DNA of 64,000 nt from Deinococcus sp. YIM 134068. GTDB lineage: Bacteria > Deinococcota > Deinococci > Deinococcales > Deinococcaceae. The position numbers and the translations under genes are program-made. Below, piece by piece: positions 44,534 through 59,085 of this stretch. A model generated the notes under the pieces. It was given only the letters and a program-made list of their open reading frames with translations, did no database searches and was not told the origin of the DNA. Location: the NCBI RefSeq assembly GCF_036543075.1, contig NZ_JAZHPF010000012.1, forward strand, positions 1 through 64,000, in the 5' to 3' direction. Positions within the stretch are counted from its first letter, which is position 1. Each line of letters begins with the position of its first letter.

Positions 44534-47444
44534 AAGCTGTTCTGGGCTGTTCTGGGCTGTTCTGGGCTGTTCTGGGCTGTTCTGGGCTGTTCTGGGCTGT
44601 TCTGGGCTGTTCTGGGCTGTTCTGGGCTGTTCTGGGCTGCGGCGGCTCGGCTAGCGCCTCGCCGCCGGCAGCCCGAAACGGCAATCCCGTCGCGTTCATC
44701 AATGCGACAATAAATGTCTTAGACAGGTTGGGTGTGCGCTCCTGAGCGTCGATAGGCCAAGTAGTTGTTGGAGTTAAAAGTGTACTTCCACCACGGGTAG
44801 GGTATAGATAAAGAGGGAACTGGTAGTTGATTTCTTTTATTGATAGAGAGTGGTGCGTGACGGGTTTATTGGATAAAAAGACGTGTTCCCAATCTTTTCT
44901 CCCCTCCACCGATTTATTGGTTATTAAAGAGATATTCGGGTGAATCATATTATCTGACACTCTTCGTCTAAGGTGTACTGCAACATTAGAATCGTAGACC
45001 GTGAACCGTAAATCAAATGGCCTGTATAGAACTTCTGTTATTGAACTGGTATAACTATTACTTTGAATATAGCTCCTCGCAGAGGAGTAATCCCACTGAT
45101 CTTGACTACACAATTTGAATATCTTTCTAGCGCTCGCCTCATCATGCGTTGCCGACAGCTTTTCTAGGTTCTCAATAATACCTTCTCTGGACAAAGAGAT
45201 TGCAAAGCTGTCGTGTGTTGTTAAGATTCCTGGGGCGGGGTCTCCATATGGAGAATAAATATCTTTAACAGAATGCCAATTCAAGTAAGTTTGATTATCT
45301 TCAAAGTCTTTAAAGGGAAACCTGGGAGGTTCGGGATTTATTTGCTTCCATTGGATAGTTAAAACATCATTTTCAAACAAATATTTGTACTTCTCGCCTC
45401 TTAACCCATAAACGTCTTGCTTGTATACTACACATTTCTTGTTCTGTAAATCAATCCTTCTAACGAATATGCTTATTGCTACACCCTGCTTAATGTCAAA
45501 CACGTTTTCATCTTTGCTGCCGTCGGGAGACCTCTCCTTTCTATTAGCGTTACCATGCAGGTCTAAAACGTATATCTCGTCAAAAGACGAGAGTAGACTT
45601 TGGCGCATTCCTCGGAAAACAGGCCCATCCAAATATATGTGAGGAGTAATAAAAGCAACTATACCGTGCCCGTTTTGCTCTATCTTCCATTGCGCCCACC
45701 TGATGAATTTATTTTCATCAGATTGAAGCCACTTCAAGCCACCTCTATCTTTAATCTGCTCACCGTCCACCTCGTAGTAGTTACCGGGCGTGCGGCGGGC
45801 CTTGTCCACCTTGCCCTTCATCCTGACTGTGCCCTTCAACAGGTCGTCTATCCACTGGCCCTTGTTGGCGCTGTGGCCGCTGTATGGCGGGTTGCCTAGC
45901 ACCACCATGATGGGGTAGTCGGCCTTGATGCGCCCGGCCACTACGGCCTCGTCACTGATGACCTGAAACGGCCCCCTGAGGCGTACGGCCTCGTGTCCGG
46001 GGTCGTCCAGGGTGTTGGTCAGGTAGATGTTCAGGCGCTCACCCAGCTTGACCGCCTGATCCTGCCGCTGCTCGCGCTGCTCCGGGGTCTCGCCCGGCAT
46101 GTCCAGCCCTTCCAGCTCCATGCTCAGCTTCAGGTGCGCCACGGCGTAGGGTGCCATCATCAGTTCGAAGCCGTACAGGGCGTGGATGAGATGCTCGCGC
46201 ACGTAGGCGGGCCACTGCCCGGCGTTGGCGCTGGCAGCAAAGCGGTCACGTAACAGGCGGATGATTTGGAAGGGAAAGGTGCCCGTGCCGGTGGCCGGGT
46301 CCATGATGAGCAGCCGGGGCACTTCTTTCTGAACCCGCTGGCCCCGGTCGTCGCTGGTGGTGAAGGTGGTTTTCCCGGTGTCACCCAAGCCGTCCACCAG
46401 CCCGAAGTCACGCTTGAGCAGGGCGTCCACACTTCGCACGATGTAGTCGACTACCGGCGTGGGGGTGTAGTAAACACCGCGCTGCTCCCGGAGCTTGGGG
46501 TCGTACTGGGCCAGGAACGTCTCGTAGAAATGAACGATGGGGTCGTCCTGTCGGTCGGAGGTGCCGAACTCAGTCAGAATCTCCGCCATGTCCGCCTGGG
46601 CCAGTAGGGCGGCCAAGTCGTCGATCAGTGTGACGTAAGGCTCTTCGTCCAGATCGGGGCCGGTCAGCGTGTAAAAGAGCTTCTGAAGCAGAGGGTTCGT
46701 CCTGGGAATGGAGTGGGCCGCGCCTTGCCGGGTGAAGTGGCCCCCCTTGAAGTCCACACGGGCCGCGAAGAGACCGTAAGCAAGGGTCTGGGCGTACATG
46801 TCGGCAAATTCCGCTTCTGTGAGGGAAGGCAGAATGGTTTCCCGGAAGGCAGCCAGCAATCCTCTCAGCGTGTCGCTGGCCTCCCTTTGCTTCAGAATGT
46901 CCAGCGCCACGTCATGAACTAGGCGGGTCAGGCGGGCCATTCGCCGGGCTAGCTCTAGCGCCGAGCCTATGGGCTGAGGCTTTTGCTCCGCGAAGCCGGT
47001 CAGCAGGGCCGCCAGGTCTGCCGGACCCATAGGCAGACGCGTCAGCTTGTGCCCATCCCACTCGCCCAGCAAAGCCCTCGCTTGCCGCTTCTCGCCATCT
47101 ACATACCAGCGGAACTCCAAGTAATCGGTGAGCAGCAGATTGGGCAGGGCGGCCCGGTAGCGGCCCAGTTGCTCGCTCTTCTCCGTCTCAGCCAGGCTGA
47201 CGCCCACATCTTTGGCTTCCGCATAGCCCAGGGTCACGTCATCACGGGTAATGAGGTAATCAGGTGCCCCATATTTGCCTCGTTTGGGTTCGTTGGTGGC
47301 GTGTGCGCCAGACAACATACCTTCCAGCAGGGTAGATAGGGCCGCCCGGTGCGTGTGTTCCGTCGCGCGCCCTGCTTTCAGGTCTTTTTCCACACGGTCG
47401 AGATACGTTTTGACCAGGATTGTGGGGTTAGGTGGGGTCGGCAT
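44412..47444 (-). CDS. Type IIG-like restriction-modification enzyme (N-terminal part; repeat-frameshifted)
   Basis: The N-terminus has a PD-(D/E)XK-like nuclease (GAPDYLITRDDVTLGYAEAK). The N6-adenine methyltransferase core has MDPATGTGTFPFQIIRLL (SAM-binding motif I) and LGNPPYSGH (catalytic NPPY). A target-recognition region follows. After codon 970 the frame enters the repeat-encoded QNSPEQPRTA units and ends with a 40-aa tail (GGIYARRRIPLHLRR) that does not resemble the family. The real C-terminus lies in another frame downstream. The ATG 47444 start follows a TAGCCT box by 8 nt. No helicase motor is seen, so I call it type IIG-like rather than type ISP. Confidence 0.85.
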   Translation of the reverse strand: MPTPPNPTILVKTYLDRVEKDLKAGRATEHTHRAALSTLLEGMLSGAHATNEPKRGKYGAPDYLITRDDVTLGYAEAKDVGVSLAETEKSEQLGRYRAALPNLLLTDYLEFRWYVDGEKRQARALLGEWDGHKLTRLPMGPADLAALLTGFAEQKPQPIGSALELARRMARLTRLVHDVALDILKQREASDTLRGLLAAFRETILPSLTEAEFADMYAQTLAYGLFAARVDFKGGHFTRQGAAHSIPRTNPLLQKLFYTLTGPDLDEEPYVTLIDDLAALLAQADMAEILTEFGTSDRQDDPIVHFYETFLAQYDPKLREQRGVYYTPTPVVDYIVRSVDALLKRDFGLVDGLGDTGKTTFTTSDDRGQRVQKEVPRLLIMDPATGTGTFPFQIIRLLRDRFAASANAGQWPAYVREHLIHALYGFELMMAPYAVAHLKLSMELEGLDMPGETPEQREQRQDQAVKLGERLNIYLTNTLDDPGHEAVRLRGPFQVISDEAVVAGRIKADYPIMVVLGNPPYSGHSANKGQWIDDLLKGTVRMKGKVDKARRTPGNYYEVDGEQIKDRGGLKWLQSDENKFIRWAQWKIEQNGHGIVAFITPHIYLDGPVFRGMRQSLLSSFDEIYVLDLHGNANRKERSPDGSKDENVFDIKQGVAISIFVRRIDLQNKKCVVYKQDVYGLRGEKYKYLFENDVLTIQWKQINPEPPRFPFKDFEDNQTYLNWHSVKDIYSPYGDPAPGILTTHDSFAISLSREGIIENLEKLSATHDEASARKIFKLCSQDQWDYSSARSYIQSNSYTSSITEVLYRPFDLRFTVYDSNVAVHLRRRVSDNMIHPNISLITNKSVEGRKDWEHVFLSNKPVTHHSLSIKEINYQFPLYLYPTRGGSTLLTPTTTWPIDAQERTPNLSKTFIVALMNATGLPFRAAGGEALAEPPQPRTAQNSPEQPRTAQNSPEQPRTAQNSPEQPRTAYGGIYARRRIPLHLRRATQPQLPQPLRRLPPHGLSAYSVA
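44536..44639. repeat. 10-bp tandem repeat inside the restriction-modification gene
   Basis: Ten identical copies of GCTGTTCTGG (44536-44635) plus a GCTG remnant. The unit length is not a multiple of three, so each copy gained or lost shifts the frame. It lies between the target-recognition region and the conserved C-terminal domain of the gene, a classic position for phase variation. Confidence 0.95.
44690..45780. other. Low-GC target-recognition segment within the gene
   Basis: The gene is AT-rich here (for example TTTCTTTTATTGATAGAGAG near 44830), while sequence after about 45785 and the C-terminal part are GC-rich like the chromosome. The boundaries are sharp. The AT-rich part corresponds to the target-recognition domain, suggesting domain replacement by transfer. 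Confidence 0.7.
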
Positions 47445-47509
47445 GTTCCTACAGGCTAGCGCGGCGTTTAGAGGAGGGCCGCCGCACATCTTCCATGCTA
47501 TCCTCTAAG

Positions 47510-47545
<36 letters not shown>

Positions 47546-47575
47546 CCCGGTGGGGTCAGGGCCTCGGGGACGACG

Positions 47576-49237
<1,662 letters not shown>

Positions 49238-49259
49238 GAGCGTTCGGGAGCGTGAAGCC

Positions 49260-49922
49260 TCAGCCCCGGCTGGGGCTTTCTTCCTGCTGGCGGCTGGCGG
49301 CTGGTGGCTGAACGCCCAGCGTCCCCAGCGCCCCGTCCACCTGCGCCTCCAACTCCTCCAGACTCCCCCCGTTGTCCAGCACGGCGGTCGCCCGTCTGCG
49401 CTTCTCCCCGGCGGGCATCTGGCGGGAGTCGCGGGCCAAGACCTCCTCCGCGCTCAGGCCCGAGCGGGCGGTCACGCGGGCCACGCGGGTCTCCAACGGC
49501 GCGTCCACGACGAGTACGGCGTCCATCTGACGCTCCAGCCCGCCCTCGAAGAGAAGGGGCACGTCCTGCACGACCCAGCCCTCGCCGCGTGCTGCCGCCG
49601 CCGCTTCCAGGTCCAGCATCCGGGCACGAACGCGCGGGTGGACGATGGCGTTCAGTCGGGAGAGGTGGGCCTGGTCGCCAAACACCACCGAGGCCAGGGC
49701 CGCGCGTTCGAGGACCCCACCCCGCACCGTGCCGGGAAAGGCGGCCTCGATCTCAGCCAGCACTTCCGGCTCCAGCGTCACGAGCCTCGCCTGCTCGTCG
49801 GCGTCGAGGACGGTCAGGCCGCGTGCTCGCAGCAGGGCCGCGACGGTACTCTTGCCCGCGCCGATGCTGCCCGTCAGGCCGAGGCGGCGCAGGCCGGGCG
49901 GGGGAGGGGGTGGAGAGGACAT
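49260..49922 (-). CDS. coaE: Dephospho-CoA kinase
   Basis: CoaE phosphorylates dephospho-CoA in the last step of CoA synthesis. The P-loop is [20 protein letters not shown] after a Pro-rich N-terminus ([13 protein letters not shown]). Other motifs are [44 protein letters not shown], and [20 protein letters not shown]. The conserved core ends near LGTLG; the last ~18 residues ([17 protein letters not shown]) are coded by the right arm of a stuttering repeat and look like a non-conserved extension. It is convergent with pyrG. The ATG (49922) lacks a clear TANNNT box or ribosome site. Confidence 0.94.
   Translation of the reverse strand: MSSPPPPPPGLRRLGLTGSIGAGKSTVAALLRARGLTVLDADEQARLVTLEPEVLAEIEAAFPGTVRGGVLERAALASVVFGDQAHLSRLNAIVHPRVRARMLDLEAAAAARGEGWVVQDVPLLFEGGLERQMDAVLVVDAPLETRVARVTARSGLSAEEVLARDSRQMPAGEKRRRATAVLDNGGSLEELEAQVDGALGTLGVQPPAASRQQEESPSRG
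49262..49281 (+). terminator. pyrG terminator
   Basis: AGCCCC-ggct-GGGGCT followed by TTCTT. It overlaps the last codons of the convergent coaE gene, so it serves pyrG. Confidence 0.65.
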
Positions 49923-50015
49923 GGGACGTACTGTGCCACGGGGAGGAGCCGTTAGAGGTCAGGTGGTGAACGACCACAGGAAGACGCGGGGCTATTTCTT
50001 TTGCTCCTTCCACAC

Positions 50016-50178
50016 AAGCGCCCGATGTAAATCACGCGTCGGGCGAAAGGAGCGTTTTCGTCGTCTGGGAGAAGGACGAGCGGTGCTCGTCACCCCTCTC
50101 CCCGGCCCTCTCCCACAAGGGGAGAGGAAGAACAACACAACGTCTGGAACGCCCGCTTTCTCTTGCACATCAGGCGTT
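50016..50178 (+). mobile_element. MITE-like repeat, copy C
   Basis: It runs from AAGCGCCCGATGTAAAT to CACATCAGGCGTT, 163 bp. Hairpins: GACGAGC-ggt-GCTCGTC, and CCCTCTCC...GGGGAGAGG. It lies upstream of coaE, in a gap of about 710 bp. Confidence 0.85.
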
Positions 50179-50585
50179 CTGATCGCGGTCCTCCGTTCCG
50201 TTGATGGGAGGGAAGCACCCCCATCACCTCCACTTCGACCGCTCCGGTCTCGGGTTCTCGCTCCGCTCGGACCCCATCCATCGAAGGGCTTGCCTCAACT
50301 CATGGGGCCACCGTTGTGAGTGGGAAGGAGGTGAGCGGGCAGGGCGTCGCCGGAGGAGAGGGCCATCCCTGTGGTTGTCCATGAGCTGAGGCCGTGTCGG
50401 GAAGTGACGCCCCCGCCCCCCGTCCATCAGAACGGCATCAATGTCACCTTCTATGCTCGCCGGATGACCCACCTCTTCTGCCCGGCGAAGGTGCCTGCGG
50501 GTGCCTGCTCTCACGGGTGCTTCACCCCGGTCTGCGGCGGGGTGCCTATCATGCGGCAAGATCGATTCCCGCGTTCCATGTCAGC
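50179..50585. other. Gene-free stretch upstream of the TPR gene
   Basis: About 400 bases. Open frames exist (for example 50371-50637) but have no ribosome site, no -10 box and odd composition, so I leave them out. I see no RNA motif or repeat here apart from GC-rich clusters. Confidence 0.4.
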
Positions 50586-50614
50586 TTGCACCGCTCCCAG
50601 CGCGGTGTTAGCCT
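50586..50614 (+). promoter_or_regulatory. Sigma-70-type promoter of the TPR gene
   Basis: TTGCAC (50586-50591), 17-nt spacer, TAGCCT (50609-50614). The transcript would start just before a GGAGG ribosome site at about 50621-50625 and the GTG at 50634. Confidence 0.6.
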
Positions 50615-50633
50615 CGACCCCGGAGGTTTCTCA

Positions 50634-51830
<1,197 letters not shown>

Positions 51831-51846
51831 GGCTCGCCGTCACAGT

Positions 51847-51875
51847 GACCCCTTCCAACTCGGGAGGGGTCTTTT
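51847..51875 (+). terminator. Terminator of the TPR gene
   Basis: GACCCCTTCC (51847-51856) pairs with GGGAGGGGTC (51862-51871), then CTTTT. A good intrinsic terminator. Confidence 0.75.
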
Positions 51876-52004
51876 CGTGCTCCCCTGAACGTTCGCTTAA
51901 GCTCGGCAGGACCCACGCGTGTCATCAGGCGCGGGTAAGCTGAGGGCCGCTGCCGTCCCCGCCCGCCGTGGGCGTGGGCCTGACGGCCCGAAAGGAGCAT
52001 CATC

Positions 52005-52634
52005 ATGGCCTACCAACTGCCGAGCCTGCCGTACGCGGAGAACGCCCTCGAACCCCACATCAACGCGCAGACGATGAACATCCACCGCACGAAGCACCAC
52101 CAGACCTACGTGGACAACGCCAACAAGGCGCTGGAGGGCACCGAGCTCGCGGACATGCCGGTGGAGCAGCTCATCGCCCAGCTCGACCGGGTGCCCGCCG
52201 ACAAGAAGAACGTCCTGCGGAACAACGCGGGCGGCCATGCCAACCACAGCCTCTTCTGGCAGGTCATGACGCCGGACGGGCAGGGCCAGCCGGGCGGTGA
52301 ACTCGCTGGGGCCATCGAGCAGGCCTTCGGTTCCTTCGACGCCTTCAAGGAGCGGTTCGAGGACGCGGCCAAGACGCGCTTCGGCTCCGGCTGGGCGTGG
52401 CTCGTCGTGCAGAACGGACAGCTCGCCGTCGTCTCCACCGCCAATCAGGACAACCCCCTGATGGGCGAGGGCGTCGCGGGCGTGAGCGGCACCCCGATCC
52501 TCGGCGTGGACGTGTGGGAGCACGCCTACTACCTGAACTACCAGAACAAGCGCCCCGACTACCTCAAGGCCTTCTGGAACGTCGTGAACTGGGACGAGGT
52601 GGCCCGGCGATACACGGAGGCGAAGTCGCAGTAA
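52005..52634 (+). CDS. sodA: Superoxide dismutase (Mn-type)
   Basis: A 209-aa SOD (Mn/Fe family) detoxifying superoxide; it reads as the Deinococcus SodA ([20 protein letters not shown]). Metal ligands: His in [17 protein letters not shown], His in [13 protein letters not shown], and Asp and His in [20 protein letters not shown]. The Asp-Val-Trp-Glu-His and [10 protein letters not shown] residues are those expected of the Mn enzyme. An AAAGGAG site precedes the ATG. Monocistronic; a strong terminator follows. Confidence 0.97.
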   Translation: MAYQLPSLPYAENALEPHINAQTMNIHRTKHHQTYVDNANKALEGTELADMPVEQLIAQLDRVPADKKNVLRNNAGGHANHSLFWQVMTPDGQGQPGGELAGAIEQAFGSFDAFKERFEDAAKTRFGSGWAWLVVQNGQLAVVSTANQDNPLMGEGVAGVSGTPILGVDVWEHAYYLNYQNKRPDYLKAFWNVVNWDEVARRYTEAKSQ

Positions 52635-52646
52635 GGCCGCAAGGAA

Positions 52647-52685
52647 CACGCCCCCAGGCCAAGTGCGCTGGGGGCGTGCTTTTTT
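52647..52685 (+). terminator. sodA terminator
   Basis: CACGCCCCCA (52647-52656) pairs with TGGGGGCGTG (52669-52678), followed by CTTTTTT. A textbook intrinsic terminator. Confidence 0.92.
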
Positions 52686-52690
52686 GTCTT

Positions 52691-52734
52691 TCGCTGACGG
52701 CTGACGGCTGACGGCTGAAAGCTGAAGGCTGACC
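52691..52734. repeat. Stuttering run S10 (GCTGACGG words)
   Basis: CGCTGACGGCTGACGGCTGA followed by CGGCTGAAAGCTGAAGGCTG. It lies directly after the sodA terminator and before the convergent tctA end. Confidence 0.65.
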
Positions 52735-52740
52735 GCCCCC

Positions 52741-54234
52741 TCAACCCCCCCGCCGCGCCGCCCGCATCCTGATCACCTGCGGCACGATGAGGGCCAGCGC
52801 CACGATAATCATGATGAAGGCCGTCAGCGGCTGCCGGGCGAAGATGCTGAAGTCGCCGTTGCTCTGCTGGAGGGCGGTGCGGAACTGCGACTCCGCCGTT
52901 GGCCCCAGGATCGTGCCGATGATCGCGGGCGTCACCGGGAAGTCGAAGCGACGCATCCCGTACCCGATCACGCCGAAGATGGCGAGCATGATCAGGTCGA
53001 ACACACTGTTGTTCAGCGAGTACACGCCAACCGTGGAAAAGACGAGGATGGCCGCGTACAGGAACGGGCGGGGGATCAGCAGCAGCCGTGCCCACACCGG
53101 TGCGAGGGGCAGGTTCAGCGCCAGCAGCATCACGTTCCCGATGTAGAGCGAGGCGATCAATCCCCATACGAGTTCGGTGTTCGTGACGAAGAGCAGCGGC
53201 CCCGGTTGCAGCCCGTACCCCTGGAAGGCGGCGAGCAGGATGGCGGCGGTCGCGCTCGTCGGGAGGCCGAGGGTGAGGAGCGGGACGAGGACCCCGGCGG
53301 CGGAGGCGTTGTTCGCCGCTTCCGGCCCGGCGACGCCCTCGATGGCCCCCTTACCGAACTCCTCCGGGTGCTTGGTGAGCCGTTTTTCGAGCGTGTAGCT
53401 CAGGAAGGTGGGAATCTCCGCGCCGCCCGCCGGGACCGCGCCGAAGGGGAAGCCCAGCGCCGTGCCGCGCAGCCACGGTTTCCAACTGCGCCGCCAGTCC
53501 TCGCGGTTCATGTGGGCACCCTCCGAGAGCCGGATCACGCTGGGTTTGCCCTGCCGCAACCGGCTCGCCACGTACAGCGTCTCCCCGATGGCGAACAGGC
53601 CGATGACCACCGTCACGAACTCGATGCCGTCCAGCAACTCCGGGCGACCCAACGTGAAGCGTGCCTGCCCACTCTGGAGGTCGGTGCCGATCAGACCGAC
53701 GGCGAGACCGAGGGCGAGGCTCGTCAGCCCGCGCAGGGGACTCCCGCCGAAGGTCGCGCTTACGGTGACGAAGGCGAGGAGGATGAGGGCGAACTTGGCA
53801 CCCGCCGAAATCTGCACGGCGACATCCGCGATGGCGGGCGCGGCGAAGGTCAGCAGCATCGTCCCGATGGTCCCCGCCACAAAGGACCCGATGGCGGCGG
53901 TGGCGAGCGCGGCGGCCCCCCGGCCCCGGCGGGCCATCTTGTTCCCCTCCAGCGCGGTGATGATCGAACTCGACTCACCGGGCGTGTTCAGCAGGATGGA
54001 GGTGGTCGAGCCGCCGAACATCCCCCCGTAGTAGATGCCCGCGAACATGATGAAGGCGCTGACGGGTTCCAACTGATTAGTCACCGGCAAGAGCAGCGCG
54101 ACCGTGAGCGCCGGGCCGATGCCGGGCAGCACGCCGACGAGGGTGCCGAGCGTCACGCCGACGAGCGCCCACAGCAGGTTGATGGGGGTGAGGGCCGTCT
54201 CGAAGCCCGCGAACAGGGCGGTCAGGGCCTCCAT
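52741..54234 (-). CDS. tctA: Tripartite tricarboxylate transporter, large membrane subunit
   Basis: A 497-aa multi-span membrane protein of the TctA family (citrate/tricarboxylate uptake). Typical stretches are [60 protein letters not shown] and [20 protein letters not shown], with many glycine-rich turns. It starts at the base after tctB ends, with no gap. The substrate cannot be told: TctA members also carry benzoate, fluorocitrate or other carboxylates. Its operon neighbour, the two-component system, is divergent. Confidence 0.93.
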   Translation of the reverse strand: MEALTALFAGFETALTPINLLWALVGVTLGTLVGVLPGIGPALTVALLLPVTNQLEPVSAFIMFAGIYYGGMFGGSTTSILLNTPGESSSIITALEGNKMARRGRGAAALATAAIGSFVAGTIGTMLLTFAAPAIADVAVQISAGAKFALILLAFVTVSATFGGSPLRGLTSLALGLAVGLIGTDLQSGQARFTLGRPELLDGIEFVTVVIGLFAIGETLYVASRLRQGKPSVIRLSEGAHMNREDWRRSWKPWLRGTALGFPFGAVPAGGAEIPTFLSYTLEKRLTKHPEEFGKGAIEGVAGPEAANNASAAGVLVPLLTLGLPTSATAAILLAAFQGYGLQPGPLLFVTNTELVWGLIASLYIGNVMLLALNLPLAPVWARLLLIPRPFLYAAILVFSTVGVYSLNNSVFDLIMLAIFGVIGYGMRRFDFPVTPAIIGTILGPTAESQFRTALQQSNGDFSIFARQPLTAFIMIIVALALIVPQVIRMRAARRGG

Positions 54235-54765
54235 CTACAGCACTCCCCGGAAGACCCCGGCGGGCAGCGCCAGCCCCAGCCCCCGCGTGAAGAGGAGGTA
54301 CGTGACGAGCGACAGAGCGAGCGCCACGCCCAGGATCAACAGCAGGCGGCGCTCGCCGAACGCATACGCCACGCTGAAGTACATGATCGAGGTGCCCAGC
54401 ACGAAACCCAGCGACGGCAGCAGCACCGCGCCGAGCAGGAAGCCGCCCAGGATGAGGAGCGCGGAGCCGGGGTGGGCGGGGATGGTCGGGTCGATGTCCT
54501 CCTCGACGGCGGGTTCGGCCCGCTCGCCCCGCAGGGCGTTCACGGTGAGCAGGGCACCTAGCACGGTCATACCGACGCTCACGATCAGGGGGAAGACACG
54601 GGGGCCGACGACCGCGTTGATGCCGAAGGGAATCTGGAGGCTGCCGACGAGCAGCGCCACGCCGAGCGCCGTCACGCCCAGCGCGACGAGCAGATCGGGC
54701 ACGCTGACGCCGCGCCGCGTGGACGTGGGCGCGTCCGGGGAGGGGGAGGGGGGGGCGTCTTGCAT
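54235..54765 (-). CDS. tctB: Tripartite tricarboxylate transporter, small membrane subunit
   Basis: A 176-aa protein with four membrane segments ([60 protein letters not shown] and [20 protein letters not shown]), the TctB pattern. The start at ATG 54765 has a GAGGAG site; an upstream in-frame ATG (54819) would add a Pro-rich piece. The codons right after the start contain an eight-base homopolymer (54748-54755 on the plus strand), a possible slippage site. Adjacent to tctA. Confidence 0.88.
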   Translation of the reverse strand: MQDAPPSPSPDAPTSTRRGVSVPDLLVALGVTALGVALLVGSLQIPFGINAVVGPRVFPLIVSVGMTVLGALLTVNALRGERAEPAVEEDIDPTIPAHPGSALLILGGFLLGAVLLPSLGFVLGTSIMYFSVAYAFGERRLLLILGVALALSLVTYLLFTRGLGLALPAGVFRGVL

Positions 54766-54874
54766 GAGAGAACTCCTCGCGGGAAGGGGACGTGGGGACC
54801 TGGGGGTGAACGGGGACATCGTAAGGCTAAGGGGTGGGGTTGGCTCCGGGTGGGGAGGTGGGCGGTGGGGTCGT

Positions 54875-54984
54875 CACGTCGCCCCCTCACCCCGGCCCTC
54901 TGCTTCGCCAGCTCTTCGAGTCACCCACGAGGGGAGAGGGAGGAACAAAGCTCAGGCCACAGCTCTTTTAGCTCCTCCCACTGG
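54875..54984. repeat. Degenerate partial copy next to MITE D
   Basis: It contains CCCCTCACCCCGGCCCTCTG and ACGAGGGGAGAGGGAGG, the outer hairpin of the MITE family without the GACGAGC hairpin. It abuts the left end of copy D. Confidence 0.5.
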
Positions 54985-55144
54985 AACGCTTGACGTGTAA
55001 AAAAGAGCGTCCTGAACGTGCTCTGTTCTCCCTCCCTCCTTGTGGGGGAGGGCCGGGGAGGGGGGTGACGAGCACCGCTCGTCCTTCTGCTGGACGACAA
55101 AAACACTGCCTCTCCCCAATCTGCAAGTTCACATCAGGCGTTTT
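54985..55144 (-). mobile_element. MITE-like repeat, copy D, inside the tct operon
   Basis: It runs from AACGCTTGACGTGTAA to CACATCAGGCGTTTT with the GACGAGC-acc-GCTCGTC hairpin. It separates tctC from tctB. Confidence 0.8.
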
Positions 55145-55223
55145 AAGGGGGGAGGTTGAGGGAGTGAACGGGCCGAACCTTCCAGAAAACGAGTCCTTTA
55201 CCTCCAGCCGGCACCCAAAGAGG

Positions 55224-55255
55224 GGCGGGGCGGCTAACCTGCCCGCCGCCCCGCC
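55224..55255 (-). terminator. Hairpin after tctC
   Basis: GGCGGGGCGGC (55224-55234) pairs with GCCGCCCCGCC (55245-55255). On the minus strand, CCTCTTTGGG follows. It stands between tctC and the membrane genes, so it would attenuate transcription and favour the binding protein. Confidence 0.65.
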
Positions 55256-55274
55256 CTGGGTCCACTGCACCCGC

Positions 55275-56222
<948 letters not shown>

Positions 56223-56389
56223 AGTTCCTCCGGGAGAGTACGTGCCCGGTGGGAGGGCACGCGGCTTGATCTGTGATAGCTCGCTTAGCCTAGCGTAAAG
56301 ATGGAGGGGGCGCAAGCCATTTTTTGCCGTGTGGGCGCAGATTTGTGGGCGCGTTATTTACAGCGTGAACGCAATGAACGGAAGAGGGC

Positions 56390-56417
56390 GGCCAGCGGTC
56401 AGCTTCCAGCTTCCAGC
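56390..56417. repeat. Stuttering run S11 (CCAGCGGTCAGCTTCC words)
   Basis: GGCCAGCGGTCAGCTTCCAG and CTTCCAGC lie about 35 nt before the kinase gene, in its promoter area. Confidence 0.5.
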
Positions 56418-56449
56418 CCCCGGCGAGACCCTAGAATCCGGGAAGCGAC

Positions 56450-58029
<1,580 letters not shown>

Positions 58030-58033
<4 letters not shown>

Positions 58034-58716
58034 CGCGGGTGCGGGTCCTTCTCGTGGAGGACGACCTGCGGGTGGCGCGGGTGAACCGCGACCTGCTGGA
58101 GCGGGACCCCGACGTGCATGTGGTCGGCAGCGCGGCCACACTCGCGCAGGCGGACGCGCTGGCCCACGCGCTCGCCCCCGACCTGATCCTGCTCGACGTG
58201 CATCTGCCCGACGGGAACGGGCTGGGGCTGCTGCGCCACTGGCGGGCCGGGGGCCGCACGACCGACGTGGCCCTCATCACCGCCGCCGACGACGAGGCGA
58301 GCGTCAAGGCCGCGCTGGCGCAGGGGGCCTTCGACTACCTCATCAAGCCGTTCACGGGCGCGCGTCTCGCCGAAGTGATCGCCCGGCACCGCGCCCGCCG
58401 CACCGCGCGGGGCACCCTCGACCAGACACACCTCGACCGCCTGCTGGGGGTGGGGTCGGGATCGCCGGAGCCGTTGCCGCGCGGCATCGACCCACACACG
58501 CTGGAGCGGGTGGCGCAGGTCCTCGCCGGGGCCGGGGGTGCCCTGAGCGCCGAGGAGGTCGGCGACCGGACGCACCTCTCCCGCGTCACCGCCTGGCGCT
58601 ACCTCGAACATCTCGTGCGGGTGGGCCGCGCCACGCTCGACCATCAGTACGGGCTGGCGGGGCGGCCCGCCAAGTTGTACCGGGCGCGGGAGGGTGAGGG
58701 GGGAGATCGGGCGTGA
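58030..58716 (+). CDS. CitB/DcuR-type response regulator
   Basis: A 228-aa regulator. The receiver domain has [20 protein letters not shown], the phospho-acceptor Asp in [20 protein letters not shown], and [19 protein letters not shown]. The output is a DNA-binding winged-helix-like domain ([28 protein letters not shown]). The GTG start overlaps the kinase stop (GTGA). It most likely binds the tctC-kinase intergenic region and activates the tct operon in response to a carboxylate. Confidence 0.92.
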
Positions 58717-58722
58717 GGGTCG

Positions 58723-58775
58723 TCACGTCGCCCCCTCACCCCGGCCCTCTCCCACGGGGGGAGAGGGAGAAAAAA
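58723..58775. repeat. Degenerate partial copy next to MITE E
   Basis: It contains GTCACGTCGCCCCCTCACCC and GGGGGGAGAGGGAG, the outer hairpin only, like the partial copy at 54875. It abuts copy E. Confidence 0.45.
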
Positions 58776-58776
58776 C

Positions 58777-58924
58777 ACGGCGTCGCTTGACTAATGCTCT
58801 TGCTCTTTGCTCCCTCCCTCCTTGTGGGGGAGGGTCGGGGAGGGGGGTGACGAGCACCGCTCGTCCTTCTGCTCGAGGATGAAAACACACCGCCTGCCCA
58901 GCCTGTGATTCACATCAGGCGTTC
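58777..58924 (-). mobile_element. MITE-like repeat, copy E
   Basis: Its right end is CACATCAGGCGTTC; the left end is degenerate (CGGCGTCGCTTGACTAATGC). The core hairpin GACGAGC-acc-GCTCGTC is present. It lies after the response regulator gene. Confidence 0.8.
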
Positions 58925-59072
58925 TTGAGCGGGAGGCCGGGATTCGGAGAGCTGCGAAGGAGGAGAGGGGGTGAACAGGCCGAGCCGACCAAAAAACCAC
59001 CCTGTCATCCCACCGGCTTCCCCCGCTAGACGAACTGCTTCCTCGCCCACCGTCGCTCCTGACCTGTTGCCT
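58925..59072. other. Gap between MITE E and the lipoprotein gene
   Basis: About 150 bases with no support for a gene. The only signal is the TACACT box at 59073-59078 of the next gene. Confidence 0.35.
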
Positions 59073-59085
59073 ACACTGTGCCCCG

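Noticed and set aside
44536..44639. Tandem repeat read as a CRISPR or minisatellite gene
   Set aside because: Copies are contiguous with no spacers, in frame with the RM gene, so it is a phase-variation repeat.
54748..54755. Eight-base homopolymer near the tctB start as a phase-variation site
   Set aside because: Too short to be convincing, and high GC makes such runs common; the gene is intact.
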